Assembly (NCBI GenBank): GCA_011503125.2
Contig: WWBZ02000022.1
Coordinates: 558,001 to 622,000, forward strand
DNA from: Botryosphaeria dothidea
Taxonomy: Eukaryota > Ascomycota > Dothideomycetes > Botryosphaeriales > Botryosphaeriaceae
Direction: 5' to 3'
DNA length: 64,000 bases
Shown here piece after piece: positions 54,067 to 64,000 of this stretch; position 1 is the first letter of the stretch; each line of letters starts with the position of its first letter. Below the pieces are notes generated by a model. That model was not told the origin of the DNA, ran no database searches, and saw nothing but the letters and a program-made list of their open reading frames with translations. Both the position numbers and the translations under genes were made by a program.

Positions 54067-56435
54067 TCACCTTACCGTCGTCCTGTCCGCGCCCTTCGCC
54101 CACTCGCGCAGCACGTTTTTCTTCACCTTACCCGTGGACGTCTTCGGCAGCTCTCCCACCACTTCCACCTCTCGCGGCACCATGAATTTGCTGATCGCGC
54201 TATGATTTTTCCCCCACGCGATGAGATCTTCCCCTTTCAGCGCCTTGCCTTGCTTCACGGTGACGAATGCCTTCGGCCTCTCGCCCCAGTGTGAATCTGG
54301 CACAGCGACCACACCCGCTTCCAAAACGTCCGGATGAGTCACGAGCATACTCTCCAAGGCAACAGAGGAGATGTTCTCGCCACCTGTTCGCCATCAGCAA
54401 AAATCCCCTGCAAACCAAGATAGCCGTCTCAGTATTGCAACGGTTAGGACCAACTGCTCATGGCATGTCTCGGCGAAAGCTCGAGCCATGCATTTCCGCG
54501 GTTGTTTGCTGCAATACCTTGCGGATCAAATTTGTATTTCAGGCAAACGCCGGAAGACTTACCACTGATGATTATGTCCTTTGCCCGATCCAAAATTTGA
54601 AGAGCGCCATCGGGGTGCCAAACTGCCAAATCACCAGAATGCAACACGCCACCTGCGAACAGCTTTCTGGTTGCTTCAGGGTCCTTGTAGTAGCCTTTGG
54701 CGCAAATGTTTCCAGCAAAGACAATCTCTCCGATTTCGGTCCCGTTCTTCTCAACGTCTTCAAGCTGTCCTTCCGGAAGATCTGGCTTGATTACACGGAT
54801 GGGAAGACTAGTCACAAACCCGTGACCCTGCCGTGCCATTCTTGCGTATTTCTCTTTCAACGGTAACTCCTCCCATTCGGGCATGTGATAACCCTTGGTG
54901 ATGGGTCCGTATGTCTCCGTCATCCCGTACACATGCACAGGATAGAGATTTAGCTTGGTCATGGTCTCAAAAAGATGCGCCGTTGGTGGGCTGGCGGCCA
55001 CAGTCACCCGAACAGGATTTGGAAGCCGCTCTGCCTCATCCGCAGCGCAAAGCAAGGTGTTCACCGTCGGCGCTGCGTTGAAATGGGTGATCTGCTCTTC
55101 CTTGAGCAACCGCCAAATCTCGGGATAATCGATCTTACGCAGGCAATAATGGGTGCCTCGCACTGCCGTGATCGCCCAAGGAAATGTCCAGCCTAATTAA
55201 GTCAGTTCAACATTTCCTTCAGCACTCAGGGATTCAAATGTTGCGGTATCTGCCGACAACTTGCTTCTCGACCTACCTGTGGCGTGGAACATGGGCAATG
55301 TCCAAAGATACCGACACCTGCCAGCATGGTAATTCAACCCACTCTCGATCACATTGCCAACTGCGGCCAGATACACACCCCGATGTGTGTACTCAACGCC
55401 CTTGGGACGCGCGGTCGTTCCGCTCGTGTATGCGAGAGCGATGACATCGTCCTCGTTGCCTGCTTGCGCTTCGAGAGCAGCCCAACCCTTGCTACCTAAC
55501 TGCTTATCGTAGTTCAAGCCCTCGAGCACAGCCTCATCAAAAGGGCCACTTAGCTCTCCCTCGGTAACGTCTGTGTCCGTATCCACAATAATGGGAACCG
55601 AGGGCCGGGCCGCGCGGTAATTTTCAAGCAGCGGGGTAAATTCGGCATCCACGATGATGATGTCCGCCTCGGAATGCTGGAAGATGTAGGATATGTCTTC
55701 AGGCTTTAGGCGGTAATTGACGGCTGTGGGCAGCGATCAAAATTAGCGCTTTTGAAGGGTCTCGCCGCACGCGAATCTACGCGAGCCGATGGGTTTATTG
55801 ACTTAATTGGGTGCATTTATGCCCAATTGTGTCGTACCCAATAAACGGCCCTTGATCCTTCGAGAGAAAATGCGACGTACCGATATTTACTGCGCCGGCG
55901 GCCGCGATACCAAAGAAGCCCTCAAGAAAGGCAGGCGTATTGGGCGCAAGGATGCCAACGCGCTTATATCCATGCTTCTTCAGGAAATATGCCAATCCGC
56001 GCGCGCGGTCTGCCGCCTCTTCGTAGTTGCGGCGGAGGATGCGTCCATTCGCCGTGACGTGGTAGATAGCTTCTACCTATAGTCATAGTATCACCCGTTA
56101 GCTCCTTAGCTCTCACTTGCATCGAATACTCTCAAGGCAGTTTCTTCCTGTATCGATGGTGCATGCACAGAAACAAGCTGCTTTGTGCGGGTTGCTACAG
56201 AGGATTGGGGCGCGGAACGTGGGTATTAGAACAGTACATTTGGCTCAATGGCGGCAGCACGCGGCAGGAAGTTCGTGGGTGAGAGGGTGTGAAAATTAGA
56301 GCGACGGCCGTAATCTTGCGCGTTGTTGTTGGCAGCGACGTTGCTGGAGGTGCTTCCGCCCTTAACCGAGGAAGAAGCAGATGAGGGGAAGAAGTGCGCT
56401 GCGAGGTTCTGCAGCCGTTGCTTTGCACCTGACAT
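54067..56435 (-). CDS. AMP-dependent acyl-CoA synthetase/ligase
   Basis: Several exons join in frame from MSGAKQRLQNLAAHFF at 56435 to the stop at 54067. Key blocks in order: GLAYFLKKHGYKRVGILAPN then TPAFLEGFFGIAAAGAVNI; the AMP-binding P-loop ALAYTSGTTARPKGVEYTHRG; MFHATGWTFPW across an intron; VTVAASPPTAHLFE; the YGMTETYGPIT adenylate motif; HSGDLAVWHPDGALQILDRA with IIISG; and the C-terminal MVPREVEVVGELPKTSTGKV with the catalytic Lys of TGKVKK. By family it forms an acyl-adenylate and then an acyl-CoA thioester. The substrate is probably a fatty or aromatic acid and cannot be fixed here. No C-terminal SKL is seen with the stop used; a possible extra donor (GTAAGG) lies just before that stop. 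The intron at 55725-55880 is long and can form nested hairpins. Confidence 0.9.
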
Positions 56436-57196
56436 TGTGAGAGAGGTCTCTGGAAACTATCCACGCTGAGCACGTCAAAGGAGACGAAAAACGAGGTTCA
56501 CAATGGTAGGTAAGGATGTTGATGAGGACGGCGTGGATGTGGGATGGGAATTTTGGTTGCAGGGACGCCGGCCAAGTTGCCAGGGACAGCGTTCTAACTG
56601 CGGGGATACGGGCGCCCAGCCAATGCGGACCTGCGGTAGCTGCGTAGAGCACGACGTAACCGCGAACCGCATCAACGGGGCCAACGACGACACATGTGGA
56701 GGAGATGTGGGGAAGCGAGTGAGGGCCGTCGATCGCGCTCGGCGAGTCAGCAGCACCCGAGGCCTTTCCTGTCATCCGAAGTGCGAGCGGAACTAGTGGC
56801 CGGCACCGTGAACGCAACAAGCCTCAAGGTCTCACGGTTTCTAAGCCTAAATCTAACGTTAGCTGCCTATAGCTTTGCCGCCGCCGATTCTCGGAAGTGT
56901 CGGTGCATAACATGTCGGACAAGGAGGCGTTTGCAGTTGTTTCATTTCTTGGAATTTACTACAAGCCATAAGCGGGGAAGCAGCAATATAGGTGTTTTTG
57001 AGAAGCCTTTTTGGATTGAATGTGCATATCCATCCGATGCCTCCCAATCTCGGTCGTTGATTTTTTCGTATGCCGGCAAGTCGAATCCGAGAACAGAGGA
57101 GTTTCAAGACCATCTCCACATTCCCATGCATACCCGCCGAACCGTGTCCACTACCCTTGCACTTGAAGCCATGCCACCGGTGACCGTAACCCGAAT
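56436..57196. other. Intergenic region between acyl-CoA synthetase and uL13
   Basis: No gene is supported. The region contains the synthetase promoter and the uL13 3' UTR. Confidence 0.5.
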
Positions 57197-58034
57197 CTAG
57201 TAACCGTACTCGGCAAGCTGAGTCTTGACCTTCTCGTTGACCTTCGCAGTCTTCTGTGCCTCCGCAAGCGATCTCCTGAGGGCCTTCTTGCGCTCGTAGT
57301 AAGCAGCGCCCTTGACCTTCCTCCTCTCCTCGAGCCTGCATCATCCTAGTCAGCGCCTGTCTGCCAAAGCAAGCCAAACCCCATGTATATACGTACCTGG
57401 AGACGACATCCTGGTACTTCCAGCCGAACTCGTGACCCAGACGACCGACGGTGCAGTACTTGCGGCCGGGCTTCAACCTGAGGATGCGGAGAGCCTGGGG
57501 AACGACGACGCGCTTCATGTGGTCGTAGGGCTGCGGGACACCCTCGAAGGTCTTAAGACGCTCCATGGCGGCGGCGCCACGGGCGGTCTTGTGGGGAATC
57601 ATGCCGCGGACGGTGCGCCAGAACATCTTGGAGGGAGCGCGGAAGTGGAAGGGGCCTGAGTCGAGGCATCAGTACGGCGATATTCGGTTAGCGAGCGGGT
57701 AAGAGGCTACTGACCACCACGGGTGGGGTTGTAACGGGTCTGCTTGCGCAGGAAGGCCTGGTACTTCACTGTTGTTGCACTCCATGTCAGCTGTGCTCCG
57801 ATGGTCAAATTGGGGCCGGCGCGCCCAAAATCGCGCGCTCGGTAGCGAACGCAGGCAGTCGCAGGTGGCGGACGTACACTTCGCGCGGAAGAACTCTCCG
57901 GAGATGTTGAGGGCCTCGCAGCGGACGACCACAATCTTCTGGCCGTTGAGCAGCTGCTTGGCCACGGTGCTGGCCAGGCGGCCAAGCAGGTGGCCCTTGC
58001 CATCGATGACGATTACGGGCTCGAAGGTCGACAT
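57197..58034 (-). CDS. RPL16: 60S ribosomal protein L16/L13a (uL13)
   Basis: Four exons give about 202 aa. The protein starts [20 protein letters not shown] (the uL13 N-terminus) and continues with [39 protein letters not shown], then [20 protein letters not shown] and [20 protein letters not shown]. It ends with [20 protein letters not shown], the basic [20 protein letters not shown] and LAEYGY. The first intron is 57769-57877 (109 nt); its donor is the GTACGT after AAGT, since only this keeps the conserved frame (AKLKY). By family it is a structural component of the large ribosomal subunit in the cytosol. The upstream 400 bp (58035-58440) have no TATA box. Confidence 0.96.
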
Positions 58035-60001
58035 CCTGCTCGAATTGCTGTCGGGTGGTGGTGGTTAGTGGGATGTCGCTGTCGTTGGTCGTCCCGGTGC
58101 GCGAGGTCGGATTTTCGAGTGGTGTTCACAATCGGCCGTGCAAGCGAGTGCGGCGCGGATCAACCGAATTTTCCGCCCGACGCCAGCCGCACACGCGAAA
58201 AAGGAGCTGCGATCCTCGATCCTGCCGCCGCAGATTGAGATGCCACGTCGAGTCGAACGCGCTGTGCCCGGTAGCGCGTTTCTTCCGCCTGTCAAGGGGG
58301 AAATTGCTGGACGCCGTCGTCTTCTGCCACCCTGTCTCGCGATGACCCGCCTGACTCCCGGTACTGTACATTAGCCGCACGATGGCCCTCAAGGGTTTAC
58401 GTACCTCACCGCCCGGCCCGCAGCTACCGTTCTGCTGCACTCATGTGTCCTCCACCCTGTGGACTGTCACGACGCTTAACACTCATACGCGTGCCTAGCC
58501 ACCTAAACCTGAGCAACTCAGCATGCCTGAAGCTTCGCCTTCAGCGGAAATCTGCAATTTTACTCCCGCAGGTGCTAGCCTTGGCCTCGAGACTACGCTG
58601 TCTGCTGGGAAAGCGTACGAGGTCGGCCCCCAAGACATCGCGTGAAAAAATTAACTGCGCATGAAATATCGAATCATTCATTCCGACGGGGGTACTCAGA
58701 ACAATCAACGAACTTTTTATCTGGCCGAATAAATCAGCTGCGAATGCATGTTCCATTCCCCTCCTTTTGAGGCCGACTTGAAATTCAGATTCGTACACGT
58801 TTTGTCTGTTTTCGCATCAGAATAGCCCGATCAATTGAATGCGAATATTTCACATTTATCTATGCTTGTTCACGGCCTTACTCTTACCTGCCACTCCTGC
58901 ACTACAGCCTTATTCCAGTTTGTTTCACTTATTCCACTCGTCTTCCTGGGAATTTAGGACATCTCTCTTACATCACCTTGATCCACCCTCGAGGGAAGCA
59001 AAAATAAATTCCTTAGGGACGCTCAGCAAGACCATGACCCTGGGCATCGGCTACCTGGAAGCCGCTCCTCGCACCGCTCTTTTTACCTAAGTTTCTCATC
59101 CACCTAGTCTTTCACAAGCGTTAGCCGTGGCGGGTACTACGTACCCGGCCACTCTTCAGCCCTCTGATGGGCCTGCAGCTCCATCTTACTCTACTAATGT
59201 TAGATTATTGAAGTACTCCCGAATCAGATCAGAGCGCCTTCCTCCACTAAGACCCATAGCCCGAAAGGACTTTTGTTAGAAGAACCTCGATCCAGTTGAC
59301 TTAGCATGTAGGTCCGTCGAATACTAGTCACTCCCCGGGTTCTACATCTATCGCCTCTTACCATGTTCCAGCTGCCGCTTGCGAAGCTCCAGAAGCTATC
59401 CCACGACGTTTGTCATATTACATTGAAAGCGACAAACAAAAATTCGAAGGGCTGAACCAATAATTCTGACTAGGTTTGTGGAGTACCAATCCAGCTGAAG
59501 ATAATTAGTAGCGGTCTATACCTATTGATTGGGTTCTTCTTGTCAATGGTAAGCGTGAGCTTTCCCTCCCTCTCACATCAAACACCTCCTAGACTACTAG
59601 CAATGTTCCAGTTTCGAAAGCGATGGAAAGAACCATCGTTGGTCGCGATGATACAACCCCCTCTAAGCTGGCCTTGCAACCGTGTTGAACCCTGATCTGG
59701 ATTCTGATACTTTTCGTCACGCCCAAACTTCCAGTAATTAGGAAGTCATGACATGCACGTACTTCCGTAATTCCTCGCCGCTAAATATCGGTTTATTGGG
59801 TCTCTAGAAGAGTATAAGATATGGTCATAGCAGTCTCTTGATCCACGCTCAATTCTATCATTTACAAAAACAAACTTGCCGGTGAAGAAGTCTGATGGAA
59901 ATATAGGATCATTTCTGGCCATTTGTGGGGAACTGAGATACAGAAGAAGAGTGGTGAAGGAGGTGGCCAACAGTAACGGCTTTCGACAAACATGAGTTCG
60001 T

Positions 60002-60082
60002 GGGTAGTGGAAGCTTTCATCAGGATAGCTTTGTTACCGCAAATGTAATACGCCTGCGTCCGGACGAATGCTTCAATTCTCC
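60002..60082. repeat. Palindromic element, diverged copy, loop forward
   Basis: GGGTAGTGGAAGCTTTCATC opens and CGGACGAATGCTTCAATTCT closes it. The loop is forward (TAGCTTTGTTACCGCAAATG). A weak flank block follows at about 60120-60150 (TTCGGCACTAACCATTGGTG). Confidence 0.82.
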
Positions 60083-60361
60083 GTCCTAGTCTTTGCCTGG
60101 CTTACCTGTGGGAGTATCACATTCGGCACTAACCATTGGTGACAGCGATCCTCTAGTCATCTGAACATAGACAGGGATGATGACGCGGTAACAATCCCTC
60201 CACCTCCGCTCCCCCGCGCCTGAGCCAAGTCCGCGCTCGCCACTACCAAGCGCGGAGTTCCAGCCACGAAAGTCTAAGGAGTCAGACCAACATGATGCCG
60301 AACGCATGCAGACCACCCGGACGACGGTTTCAAAAGTACTGAATTATGCACCTGCTATGAT

Positions 60362-60439
60362 AAGTTGACACATTCATCCGGGAATCAGCGTAATACATCT
60401 GCTTCATCACTTCCGTCACTACGAATGCTTTAAGTCTCC
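60362..60439. repeat. Palindromic element, degenerate copy
   Basis: CACATTCATCCGGGA at the left and ACGAATGCTTTAAGTCTCC at the right match the two arms with many changes. It lies about 280 bp from the previous copy. Confidence 0.6.
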
Positions 60440-62968
60440 AAGGAACATTTAGGCCATAATTCCAGTCCAAGTGCGCTCTTCCCGCCGACGGGCACCAAGC
60501 TAAAGCCCGGTCCGCGGAAGAGCGGATAACTTTCCTCTCAATAGTGGTGCGCCACATCCCAAGACCACCAAGAGCCCGGCCTTCGCCCAGAAGCACACTA
60601 AAAATCAAAAGATGAGAGTTTCCATGCCCGTAGGGACAAGCCGCTACGCCGCTTGGCCGCTGTGACACCTGAGGCACGCGCGTCCGCTCTCGGCGCCAAC
60701 ACTCCCTTCAGCGCCAAGAGCGGCGCCCTTGGCAAAGCGCTCATTCGCTTGTGTAGCCTGACTTCCTCAACCCGCTGTCCTTGGCAGTTCAAACTTATTT
60801 GTTCTCAACCATCGGCAAGGGTGACGCCATGCCGATTACGATATGAGGACCCCGCCGGCTTCCGCGACGCGCGTCCGATAGACTTTTAGATATGCATTGG
60901 CACAGAAAGTCGTGCCCATCCGCGCACCAACCATCATTCTTCCTAATTAGTCATTACCAGTGAACCCAATGTACGAAGAAGAAAAGACTTCGAATCATAC
61001 GAACGCGAGATACGAAAAGGGTCACAGGCTTCCACAACCTGTGCCTTCAAGCCGCTTGAAATATGAACTGACTTCACTATAGGCCAAGCTTAACCATTCT
61101 CCAGGGTTTCCACCTTTGCTCGTACTTCGTATACAGTACAATAGCAAGATAAAAAGTCAAGAATGGTACTGTTAATCATTGGTGCCCCGCAACTCTTCGT
61201 ATGGAGTCTCCTAAGAATCCGTGGGGAGACACTAACCGGCCGAGCAGACGGCCCAGCAGTCCGCACCACCAGAAATGCTTCACGGAGATATCCGAAGTGC
61301 TGCGAGAGGGACGTATGCCAAGAAACTGATTGCACCAAACAACGATGGCAACAGAACGAGACCAACATCGCTGCCGGCATGCCGCATGATGTTTCATATC
61401 CGTTCTCTTCCTCTCGTTCCCCCATGCATTCCCTCTCAGCTGAGGAACAAGGGTTGTCTGTCCATCAGCGCAAGGAAGCAAAAACAGTTGGTATGAAAGA
61501 TGAGTCACCGATGCAGGTGTGGCCTGATGCGGCAGGTAATCAGTTAAGCAGGCCGTTGATAAAATTGGTACGTGCGTGCGTGCATTCTCGTTGAGGAGGC
61601 AGCTCCGGACCCGTCCCAATCGAGAGAGCAGAGCGAGTGTGATCTGTGTTGCCCCCCCGCGCCCCCTCAATCAAATGGTTAGGGCTTCAGTGCTCAAACT
61701 CACAGGGCAGTGTCACCACTGCTTTTTTTTTTCTTTTCCCACTCGCCAGTGCAGCCTATCAACAGAATCTCTTACCTATCTACCTACATACAATCCCCCG
61801 CCCTCGCACACACATATCATCCACGTACACGCATTATCGTCGTCACCATCAGTATCAAGACAAGACCGAGAAAGGCCGTAGAGAAAAAGTAACAATGAAC
61901 TCGAACCGACAACGTATTACTCTTTAAGGTGTGCCCTGAGCACCTCCCTCCGGATCTTAGTCCTCTCACACAAGCCACGATCTCTGTAATTACAAGGAAA
62001 AGAAAAATTCACAATCAACGAGAAGAGGGAAGGAAAGCACACACACTACGACGAAACACTATAATATATTTCAAAACAAAGAGACATTGCTGTCGTCAGT
62101 GTTCATTTTCCCGATAAGGAGCGGACGTTTGACGTAAAAAGAGAAACACCTTCCCAATGCTGACACCGAGCCCATGCAATCATCATTTTTCAGGACGTGC
62201 CACGAAGATGCAAGGCGACACGCAAAGATGTCTGTGGCGAGGGCAAGCAACGCCCGATGCAGCGCCAGGAAGACGTGAGATGCGACCACGTAAACAGATG
62301 GCAAAAAGAAAACAAGAAAATAAAAAAGAGGATCAAAAGGAAACAAGGAAATTAGACGCCCGCCGTCACCCTTTTTCAAACCCTTTCTCCCCATCACACG
62401 TACAAATAGCTCTCTCCCTCTTTACACATTCGCCCCGTCCCAAAAGAAACCGTTTCCTCCACACAAAAAGCCGTTAATCTTAAAACCGCGGGGTATCATG
62501 AACGAAGCGTAAGCAATGCAATGAGGCAGTGCGTACACCTGGTACATGCACAGTATGCGCGTATGACAACCCCACAGACTCCTGAGGTGCGGCGAACCGG
62601 CGCCGCTCTTGACAAAATCAGGTAAAGGACCAGAAACAGTCCCATCCACGTCCGGGCTTCTCCTTTTCTCCAACTCCTCCCTCTTTACACCTCTCCAGTT
62701 GCAACACCAAGCCGTCTATTTCCACTCCTACGCGCTTGGGTGGCATCCGCTTCGTAATCGTAGTGTTGTTTGAATCCCTTTCCATGTTGCACAGGCTGTT
62801 GTCCTTGTCCGTTTGAGCTCGAGCAATTCCTGGATCCGTGATAATAACCACCTCTTTCCATTACCGCCTCCACCTTCCTGATGGAATCCCAAGTGTCCTC
62901 AATCAAGTTTCCAAACTTCGAAGAACATCATTACCTCCCCTTTACCTCCTCTTCTTTCCGTCCGGGAC

Positions 62969-63997
62969 TTAACGGAAGCCAAAGCCCATCCCTTGGCCTT
63001 GGCCCATCCCGCTGCCCTGTTCAGCAAACATACCGGCCCATTCTTCTCCAGTGAAGAGGTCATCTATGTTCATGGGCCCACTGCCGGTCATAGCCATGGG
63101 ACCGCCCATACCTGCTCCGCTCGAGGCTCCCATGCCATCCTGCATTCCGGCACCGGCACCAAACATCTGTCGTCCGTGCTGCTGTGCCGCGTGCATCGCA
63201 CCGGGAGCCATTCCAAACTGCGTTCCAGCAGCAAAGATGAACGGGCTAGGGTTATGGAGCTCGACATCCACAGTGCCCGCGGCGTGGGGGTCACCGTGCG
63301 GGGTAGTGTTCGGTGCAATACCGAAAATGCCCGAGTTCCTGTTGCTACCGCTGCGATTGCTGGAGACTGGTGTTCCTGGGCCTCCAGACCCGCCAAACGC
63401 AAGGAAAGCGTTCGCAGCATCACCAACCCTATTGGTGTTGCTGAACCCATTGTTCTCAAAGGTTGTCATCGGCTGGTTGGGATACGCAAGCGGGTCACCG
63501 GACGGGAACATCATAGCGCTGAGATCGGGGATCGGCGGGTTGAGTCCATTGATGCGGTCAATGAACGTATTGTGGGCGGGCAGAAATCCGAACTGGGACA
63601 TCTGCTGCTGCTGTTGCTGTGCGTGACGGAACATGGGGGATGGGGCCATGTTCTGTTGCATACCTTGAGCATAGAAATTGTTGGTAGCAGCAGGCAGACT
63701 ATGAGGGAAAACTTGCTGTTCAGGCCCAGCCTGGCTCGGCGACGGACCATCGAGGTCCGGAGGCTGAGGAAAACTCGGACGGAATGAGCCTCTCGCGCGA
63801 GGATCGTCAAGGTTCTTCGGAAAGGTATTGGCGCGCCGAGGAGGAATAGCCTGAACATCATGTAAGTCTGGCTCGGATAGACCGGACATAGACTTGTCAT
63901 CGGGCTGGGGTGAGGGGGCTTGTCGACGCTTGCGACTCGCAGCTGCGAGCGCCAGCTCTCGGCCTCGCCGGATCCGTTCCGGAAGCTGGTCAAACAC
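62969..63997 (-). CDS. C-terminal part of a probable fungal transcription factor
   Basis: The gene is cut by the right window edge; at least 342 aa are visible with no stop toward the edge. The first residues (RIRRGRELALAAASRKRRQA) look like the end of a structured domain followed by a basic patch. The rest is rich in Gln, Asn, Pro and Gly: a glutamine run (AQQQQQQMSQF), the block FLPAHNTFIDRINGLNPPIP then DLSAMMFPSGDPLAYPNQPM, and a C-terminus MNIDDLFTGEEWAGMFAEQG with an acidic/hydrophobic activation-like motif. This composition is typical of the C-terminal part of Zn2Cys6 regulators with an activation domain. No DNA-binding domain is inside the window, so the class is inferred. Confidence 0.65.
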   Translation of the reverse strand: MFDQLPERIRRGRELALAAASRKRRQAPSPQPDDKSMSGLSEPDLHDVQAIPPRRANTFPKNLDDPRARGSFRPSFPQPPDLDGPSPSQAGPEQQVFPHSLPAATNNFYAQGMQQNMAPSPMFRHAQQQQQQMSQFGFLPAHNTFIDRINGLNPPIPDLSAMMFPSGDPLAYPNQPMTTFENNGFSNTNRVGDAANAFLAFGGSGGPGTPVSSNRSGSNRNSGIFGIAPNTTPHGDPHAAGTVDVELHNPSPFIFAAGTQFGMAPGAMHAAQQHGRQMFGAGAGMQDGMGASSGAGMGGPMAMTGSGPMNIDDLFTGEEWAGMFAEQGSGMGQGQGMGFGFR

Positions 63998-64000
63998 AGC

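Larger units (their letters stand above)
58035..62968. other. Largest gene-free stretch of the window
   Basis: This 4.9 kb lies upstream of the uL13 gene and downstream of the edge regulator gene. From about 58.6 to 60.1 kb the sequence is AT-richer and broken by stops in all frames. It contains a motif half-site near 59283 (reverse complement CTGGATCGAGGTTCT), two palindromic elements (60002-60082 and 60362-60439) and a C/T- and A-rich zone from 61.7 to 62.6 kb. I found no coding sequence that I can support. Confidence 0.55.

Noticed and set aside
53824..54070. Extra 3' exon of the acyl-CoA synthetase beyond a GTAAGG donor
   Set aside because: The possible downstream exon gives an unconserved acidic tail and no peroxisomal signal, while the in-frame TGA at the end of the last called exon fits the family length.
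54330..54350. Arm-like sequence CGTCCGGATGAGTCACGAGC
   Set aside because: It lies inside conserved coding sequence of the acyl-CoA synthetase and has no inverted partner; a chance match.
1..64000. Secondary-metabolite gene cluster
   Set aside because: A regulator, MFS pump, GST and acyl-CoA synthetase are present, but they are dispersed among housekeeping genes and there is no backbone synthase.
1..64000. CRISPR array
   Set aside because: The repeats are irregularly dispersed over 60 kb with palindromic arms, and the genome is eukaryotic.

Overview
The window is nuclear DNA of a filamentous ascomycete (Pezizomycotina). The evidence is many short introns of about 46 to 180 nt with GT-AG ends and CTAAC-type branch sites, Zn2Cys6 and bZIP regulators, a fungal vacuolar M28 protease, an arrestin-like protein and a TRI12-type MFS pump. 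A class such as Dothideomycetes is plausible, but I cannot prove it from the sequence. There is no rRNA, tRNA, CRISPR array or intact transposon that I can recognise.

Layout, left to right: repeat-rich gene-free DNA (1-2103); a Zn2Cys6 regulator (2104-4752, -) next to a TRI12-like MFS pump (6084-8089, -); a repeat cluster (9.2-10.1 kb); the splicing factor BBP/SF1 (10514-12558, -) divergent from a Ure2-like glutathione S-transferase (13257-14182, +); an orphan BTB-like protein (14995-15852, +); a GNAT-like protein (16311-17117, -); the vacuolar protease Pff1 (19037-22224, +); a DnaJ protein (25491-27614, -); a metallophosphoesterase (29397-30641, -) divergent from a D-galactonate dehydratase (31001-32363, +); an arrestin-like protein (34980-38317, -); a polyglutamine bZIP factor (41125-42670, +); an Stm1-like ribosome-binding protein (43385-44731, +); the SNF2 ATPase Mot1 (47135-53118, -); an acyl-CoA synthetase (54067-56435, -); ribosomal protein uL13 (57197-58034, -); a 4.9 kb gene-free stretch; and the C-terminal part of a probable regulator cut by the right edge (62969 onward, -). 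Most genes are housekeeping and unrelated in function; this is not a biosynthetic cluster.

The most unusual content is between the genes. About fourteen copies, plus two solo arms, of an ~80-bp palindromic element are scattered through the intergenic DNA. Near-perfect inverted arms (consensus GGGGAGTCGAAGCATTCG followed by TCCGGAC/T) enclose an asymmetric loop of about 30 nt. Six copies carry the same flank block on their right side, yet the loop points one way in three of them and the other way in the other three, as if the palindrome inverts in place. A second short motif, ATCGAGG-N-CCTCGAT or a degenerate form of it, lies near several copies. I found no coding capacity in the element; it looks like an undescribed MITE-like or hairpin repeat family.
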